Assembly: GCF_026342035.1 (NCBI RefSeq)
Contig: NZ_JAPENM010000012.1
Coordinates: forward strand, 1-64,000
DNA: 64,000 nucleotides
DNA from: Aldersonia sp. NBC_00410
GTDB taxonomy: Bacteria; Actinomycetota; Actinomycetes; Mycobacteriales; Mycobacteriaceae
Reading direction: 5' to 3'
Every line of letters begins with the position of its first letter. Within the stretch, counting starts at the first letter, position 1. Shown piece by piece: positions 58,286-64,000 of this stretch. The position numbers were made by a program, and so were the translations under genes. The notes below the pieces were generated by a model. It had not been told where the DNA came from. It searched no databases and worked only from the letters and a program-made list of their open reading frames with translations.

Positions 58286-60234
58286 GTGAGCGCACCAACC
58301 GCCCGGCCCGGGCCGTCGACCCAGCGGTCGGCAGCACAGGCCAGCCAGTCGAATCCGGCGGCTCCTGCCGCACCGACGCAGACCCGTCGCCAGCTCGCCC
58401 CCGAGCAGGTCACCGGCGCGCAATCGGTTGTTCGCGCGCTCGAGGAGCTCGACGTCGACACCGTTTTCGGGATTCCTGGCGGCGCAGTACTGCCGGTCTA
58501 CGACCCGCTGTTCGATTCGGTCAAGGTGCGGCACGTCCTCGTCCGCCATGAGCAGGGCGCCGGCCATGCGGCGACCGGCTACGCGCAGGCGACCGGCAAG
58601 GTCGGCGTGTGCATGGCGACCTCGGGTCCCGGCGCGACGAACCTGGTCACCCCACTCGCAGACGCGCAGATGGACTCGGTGCCGATTGTGGCGATCACCG
58701 GCCAGGTGGGTCGTGCGCTGATCGGAACCGACGCGTTCCAGGAAGCCGACATCTCGGGCATCACCATGCCTGTCACCAAGCACAACTTCCTCGTCACCGA
58801 CGGTGCCGACATCCCGCGCATCATGGCGGAGGCGTTCCATATCGCTGCGACCGGACGCCCGGGCGCCGTGCTCGTGGACATCCCGAAAGACGTGCTGCAG
58901 GCGCAGACCACGTTCAGCTGGCCGCCGGAGATGCGGCTGCCCGGTTACCGCCCGGTGACCAAGCCGCACGGCAAGCAGGTGCGCGAGGCCGCCCGGATGA
59001 TCATGGCCGCGAAGGCCCCCGTCCTGTACGTCGGCGGCGGTGTGATCAAGGCGGATGCGTCCGAGCAGCTGCGCGAGCTCGCGGAGCTCACCGGAATCCC
59101 GGTGGTGACGACGCTGATGGCGCGCGGATCCTTCCCCGACACGCACCAGCTCAACCTGGGCATGCCCGGCATGCACGGCACCGTCGCTGCCGTTGCGGCG
59201 CTGCAGAAGAGCGATCTGCTCATCACCCTCGGTGCCCGCTTCGACGACCGTGTCACCGGCCGGCTCGACTCGTTCGCACCGGGCGCCAAGGTGATTCACG
59301 CCGATATCGACCCGGCCGAGATCGGCAAGAACCGCAAGGCCGATGTCCCGATCGTGGGTGACTGCGGCGAGGTGATCGCGGAGCTGATCGAGGCGATCCG
59401 CAACGAGCAGGCCGCAAATGCACGGATCGATATCGCGAAGTGGTGGGACTACCTCGACGGCATCCGACGCACCTACCCGCTGGCCTACGACCGGCCTACC
59501 GACGGGTCGCTCTCGCCCGAATACGTCATCCAGGCGGTCGGCCGGCTCGGCGGACCGGACGCGATCTACTGCGCCGGCGTCGGACAGCACCAGATGTGGG
59601 CCGCACAGTTCATCGATTACGAGAAGCCACGCACCTGGCTCAACTCGGGCGGTCTCGGCACCATGGGATATGCGGTCCCCGCCGCGATGGGCGCCAAGAT
59701 GGGCAAGCCCGACACCGAGGTCTGGGCCATCGACGGCGACGGCTGCTTCCAGATGACCAACCAGGAGCTGGCCACCTGCGCGGTGGAGGGCGTGCCGATC
59801 AAGGTCGCGCTGATCAACAACGGCAACCTCGGCATGGTCCGGCAGTGGCAGACGCTGTTCTACGAGAAGCGCTACTCCAACACCAACCTCGGCACGCACG
59901 GTCAGGTCCGCATCCCGGACTTCGTCAAGCTCGCGGAAGCCTTGGGCTGCCACGGAATTCGCGTGGAGCGCGAGGAAGACGTGGAGGCCGCGATCCGCGA
60001 GGCGCAGTCGATCACCGACCGCCCGGTGGTCATCGACTTCATCGTCGGTGCCGACGCCCAGGTGTGGCCGATGGTCGCCGCAGGCACCAGCAACGACGAG
60101 ATTCAGGCCGCGCGCGGCATCCGTCCGCTGTTCGACGAGGACGAGACCGCCGCCGAACCTGCGGTGATCCACGAGGCGATGGACAACGCCCAGAATGCCG
60201 CGCCGCGCAACGGCGCCGCGAAGGAGGACGCTCA

Positions 60235-60238
<4 letters not shown>
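58286..60238 (+). CDS. ilvB: Acetolactate synthase large subunit
   Basis: 650 residues. TPP enzyme that condenses pyruvate with pyruvate or 2-oxobutyrate, first common step of Val, Leu and Ile synthesis. Glu in [15 protein letters not shown] near 89 activates TPP; the FAD region and the TPP motif [19 protein letters not shown] near 484 with NNGNLGM are present. A Pro/Ala-rich N-terminal extension (about 1-35) precedes the fold. GTG 58286 with AAGGAAG 5 bases upstream. The stop overlaps ilvN (GTGA). Confidence 0.97.
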
Positions 60239-61829
<1,591 letters not shown>

Positions 61830-61843
61830 TCGTTCCAATCGCT

Positions 61844-61878
61844 CGTCGGCCCGGTACCCCGAAGGTGCCGGGCCGACG
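61844..61878 (+). terminator. Terminator after ilvC
   Basis: 15-bp arms (61844-61858 with 61864-61878), one mismatch, five-base loop, then GCGTTT. Confidence 0.85.
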
Positions 61879-61974
61879 GCGTTTCACGGTGGCGTCGCAC
61901 ACTTTTTGGTGCCGTGCCGTGCGGAAATTCGCGCGGAAAACCGGAGGCGGTCACTTCGGGCATCGCGCGGGCAC

Positions 61975-61980
61975 TAAACT
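61975..61980 (+). promoter_or_regulatory. -10 element of serA
   Basis: TAAACT about 80 bp before serA; no convincing -35. Transcript leader would be about 75 nt. Confidence 0.4.
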
Positions 61981-62060
61981 ATGCACGTCGCGGCCCTGTG
62001 TGGTGTCAACCCCGGGGCCGTCAACGACCCGCAAGCGCCCCGACCCCAGGAGAATTCTTC

Positions 62061-63653
62061 GTGAGCCAGAACGGCCGTCCCATTGTTCTGATCGCCGACA
62101 AACTGGCGCAGTCGACCGTCGACGCGCTCGGTGACGGTGTCGAGGTTCGCTGGGTCGACGGTCCGGACCGTCCGGCTCTGCTTGCGGCGGTGCCCGAGGC
62201 GGATGCGCTGCTCGTGCGCTCCGCGACCACCGTCGACGCCGAGGTCCTCGCTGCCGCGCCGAACCTGAAGATCATCGGGCGCGCCGGGGTCGGCCTGGAC
62301 AACGTCGAGATTCCGGCCGCGACCGAGCGTGGCGTGATGGTCGTGAACGCGCCGACCTCCAACATCCACTCCGCCGCCGAGCACGCCGTCTCGCTGCTGC
62401 TGTCCACCGCACGACAGATCCCTGCGGCCGACAAGACCCTGCGTGAGCACACCTGGAAGCGGTCGAGCTTCAACGGCACCGAGATCCTCGGCAAGACGGT
62501 GGGTGTCGTCGGACTCGGTCGTATCGGTCAGTTGTTCGCGCAGCGTCTCGCCGCGTTCGAGACCTCCATCATCGCCTACGACCCCTACCTGCCTGCCGCG
62601 CGTGCAGCGCAGCTCGGCATCGAACTCGTCGACATCGACGAACTGGTCGAGCGCGCCGACTTCATCTCGGTGCACCTGCCGAAGACGAAGGAGACCGCGG
62701 GCCTGATCAATGCCGCGCGCCTGGCCAAGGCCAAGGACGGCGTGATTATCGTCAACGCCGCGCGTGGTGGGCTCATCGACGAGGATGCGCTCTACGACGC
62801 ACTCGTCTCCGGCAAGGTCCGCGCCGCCGGCCTGGACGTGTTCAGCACCGAGCCGTGCACCGACTCGAAGCTGTTCGGACTCGACAACGTCGTAGTGACC
62901 CCGCACCTGGGCGCCTCCACCTCCGAGGCGCAGGACCGGGCGGGCACCGATGTCGCCAAGTCCGTACTGCTCGCTCTCGCAGGTGAATTCGTGCCCGATG
63001 CGGTGAACGTCTCCGGCGGCCCGGTTGGCGAGGAAGTCGCGCCGTGGCTCGAGCTCGTTCGCAAGCTCGGCCTCATCGCGGGCACCCTCTCACCCGAGGC
63101 CGTGCAGAACGTGCAGGTGCTCGCGAGCGGTGAGCTGTCCGCCGAAAACGTCGAGATCCTCGGTCTGGCCGCGCTGCGCGGGTTGTTCTCGGCCAGCAGC
63201 GACGAGCCGGTCACCTTTGTCAACGCGCCGCAGCTCGCGGAGCAGCGTGGCGTCACCGTCGAGGTCGAAAAGCACAGCGAGGCTTCGACGCACCGCAGCG
63301 CTGTCGAGGTGCGTGCCGTCGCCGCCGACGGCACTGTCACCTCCGTCGCGGGTGCGCTCACCGGTCTGCAGCAGGTGGAGAAGATCGTCAACATCAACGG
63401 CCGCAGCTTCGATCTGCGCGCCGAGGGCCACAACCTCGTCGTGCACTACGAGGATCGCCCAGGTGTGCTCGGCACGATCGGCACGGTTCTCGGCAACGCC
63501 GGCATCGACATCCAGGCCGCTGCGCTGAGCCAGGACTCCGAGGGCCCGGGCGCCACCATCATCCTGCGGGTCAGCGAGGTCGTTGGCGATGCCGATGTCG
63601 CCCTCATCGTCGAGCAGCTCGATTCCCGCGTCGAGCAGGTCGACCTGTCCTGA
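62061..63653 (+). CDS. serA: D-3-phosphoglycerate dehydrogenase
   Basis: 530 residues. Oxidises 3-phosphoglycerate, first step of serine synthesis; SerB at the left of the window is the last. NAD-binding [10 protein letters not shown] near 147-156, catalytic Arg in AARGG (about 235-239), Glu in STEP and His in TPHLGAST near 280. The long form with an intervening ASB domain (about 320-450) and a C-terminal ACT domain ([20 protein letters not shown], about 457-476) is the type inhibited by serine in M. tuberculosis SerA1. GTG 62061 with AGGAG 8 bases upstream. Confidence 0.97.
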   Translation: MSQNGRPIVLIADKLAQSTVDALGDGVEVRWVDGPDRPALLAAVPEADALLVRSATTVDAEVLAAAPNLKIIGRAGVGLDNVEIPAATERGVMVVNAPTSNIHSAAEHAVSLLLSTARQIPAADKTLREHTWKRSSFNGTEILGKTVGVVGLGRIGQLFAQRLAAFETSIIAYDPYLPAARAAQLGIELVDIDELVERADFISVHLPKTKETAGLINAARLAKAKDGVIIVNAARGGLIDEDALYDALVSGKVRAAGLDVFSTEPCTDSKLFGLDNVVVTPHLGASTSEAQDRAGTDVAKSVLLALAGEFVPDAVNVSGGPVGEEVAPWLELVRKLGLIAGTLSPEAVQNVQVLASGELSAENVEILGLAALRGLFSASSDEPVTFVNAPQLAEQRGVTVEVEKHSEASTHRSAVEVRAVAADGTVTSVAGALTGLQQVEKIVNINGRSFDLRAEGHNLVVHYEDRPGVLGTIGTVLGNAGIDIQAAALSQDSEGPGATIILRVSEVVGDADVALIVEQLDSRVEQVDLS

Positions 63654-63699
63654 GGGCAGCCGGACCGACACCGCAGTTGAAAAAGGAAGTGAGACAGCA

Positions 63700-64000
63700 A
63701 TGAAGCTCGCGGTCATCGCCGGCGATGGCATCGGTATCGAGGTCACTGCGGAGGCACTCAAGGTGCTGCGCAAGCTCGTTCCCGAGCTCGAGACCACCGA
63801 GTACGACCTCGGCGCGCGCCGCTACAACGCGACCGGCGAGCTGCTGCCGGCCGCCGAACTCGCCCAGATCCGCGAGCACGACGCCATCCTGCTCGGCGCG
63901 ATCGGCGACCCGTCGGTCACGCCGGGCGTGCTCGAACGGGGTCTGTTGCTGAACATGCGGTTCGCGCTCGATCACCACGTCAACCTGCGGCCGTCGCGGC
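63700..64000 (+). CDS. leuB: 3-isopropylmalate dehydrogenase, N-terminal part
   Basis: Only the first 100 codons are in the window; the gene runs off the right edge without a stop. [20 protein letters not shown] is the beta-decarboxylating dehydrogenase start, [20 protein letters not shown] matches the IPMDH region that contacts substrate, and [11 protein letters not shown] has the conserved arginine. Leucine synthesis. ATG 63700 has AAAAGGAAG about 12 bases upstream. It lies 46 bp after serA, so the two may be cotranscribed. Confidence 0.95.
   Translation, partial: MKLAVIAGDGIGIEVTAEALKVLRKLVPELETTEYDLGARRYNATGELLPAAELAQIREHDAILLGAIGDPSVTPGVLERGLLLNMRFALDHHVNLRPSR

Noticed and set aside
61981-62064. 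27-codon frame whose TGA overlaps the serA GTG, possible leader peptide
   Set aside because: The -10 TAAACT directly abuts its ATG, so that ATG would not be in the transcript; no runs of Ser or other regulatory codons.

Overview
The window is GC-rich actinobacterial chromosome, most likely Nocardia or a close relative in the Mycobacteriales. The evidence is strong GC3 bias, many GTG/TTG starts, frequent leaderless genes, and a gene order that, from memory of the M. tuberculosis map, follows Rv3043c (ctaD) down to Rv2995c (leuB) almost gene for gene. Homology calls are by eye and no database search was run.

Layout. 1-5.2 kb: the ctaD tail, serB, a Pth2-like protein and a PPOX/F420-type oxidoreductase; then on the minus strand a thiolase/DUF35 pair behind a KstR-type operator. 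5.3-12.2 kb: glgX (minus), then an ABC ATPase, a Nudix hydrolase, an enoyl-CoA hydratase and two methyltransferases. 12.2-19.3 kb: a beta-propeller lipoprotein, a hexapeptide acyltransferase, VOC and DUF1697 proteins, and a coupled minus-strand operon (methyltransferase, GH57 branching enzyme, GT4) that matches the methylglucose lipopolysaccharide region of mycobacteria. 19.4-31.1 kb: etfBA, nitroreductase, nucleotidyltransferase, a dienelactone-hydrolase lipoprotein, two acyltransferases, a cysteine desulfurase, mnmA, a MetE-like protein and ligA. 31.1-35.2 kb: SDR, QueA-like protein, ECF sigma factor, GNAT and an ACT protein. 35.4-37.2 kb: gatCA.

The accessory part is 37.2-49.5 kb, between gatA and pfkA, which are neighbours in M. 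tuberculosis. It holds a second gatA 3' end that differs from the first almost only at synonymous sites, two short secreted peptides with nearly the same signal sequence but different mature parts, three larger secreted Gly/Ser-rich paralogues plus a broken fourth, a molybdopterin oxidoreductase, an overlapping pair of lipolytic genes (membrane alpha/beta hydrolase and secreted phospholipase A2) and a two-component system. Parts of it are AT-richer than the rest.

49.5-64 kb returns to core genes: pfkA, gatB, an LppZ-like lipoprotein, DoxX, then a DUF559-type gene bracketed by 64-bp direct repeats, ilvD, a Cfp6-like PH-domain protein, and ilvB-ilvN-ilvC behind a leader peptide and intrinsic terminator (an attenuator). 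serA and the start of leuB follow. The right end is therefore a branched-chain amino acid and serine biosynthesis block. No tRNA, rRNA, CRISPR array, transposase or integrase was recognised.
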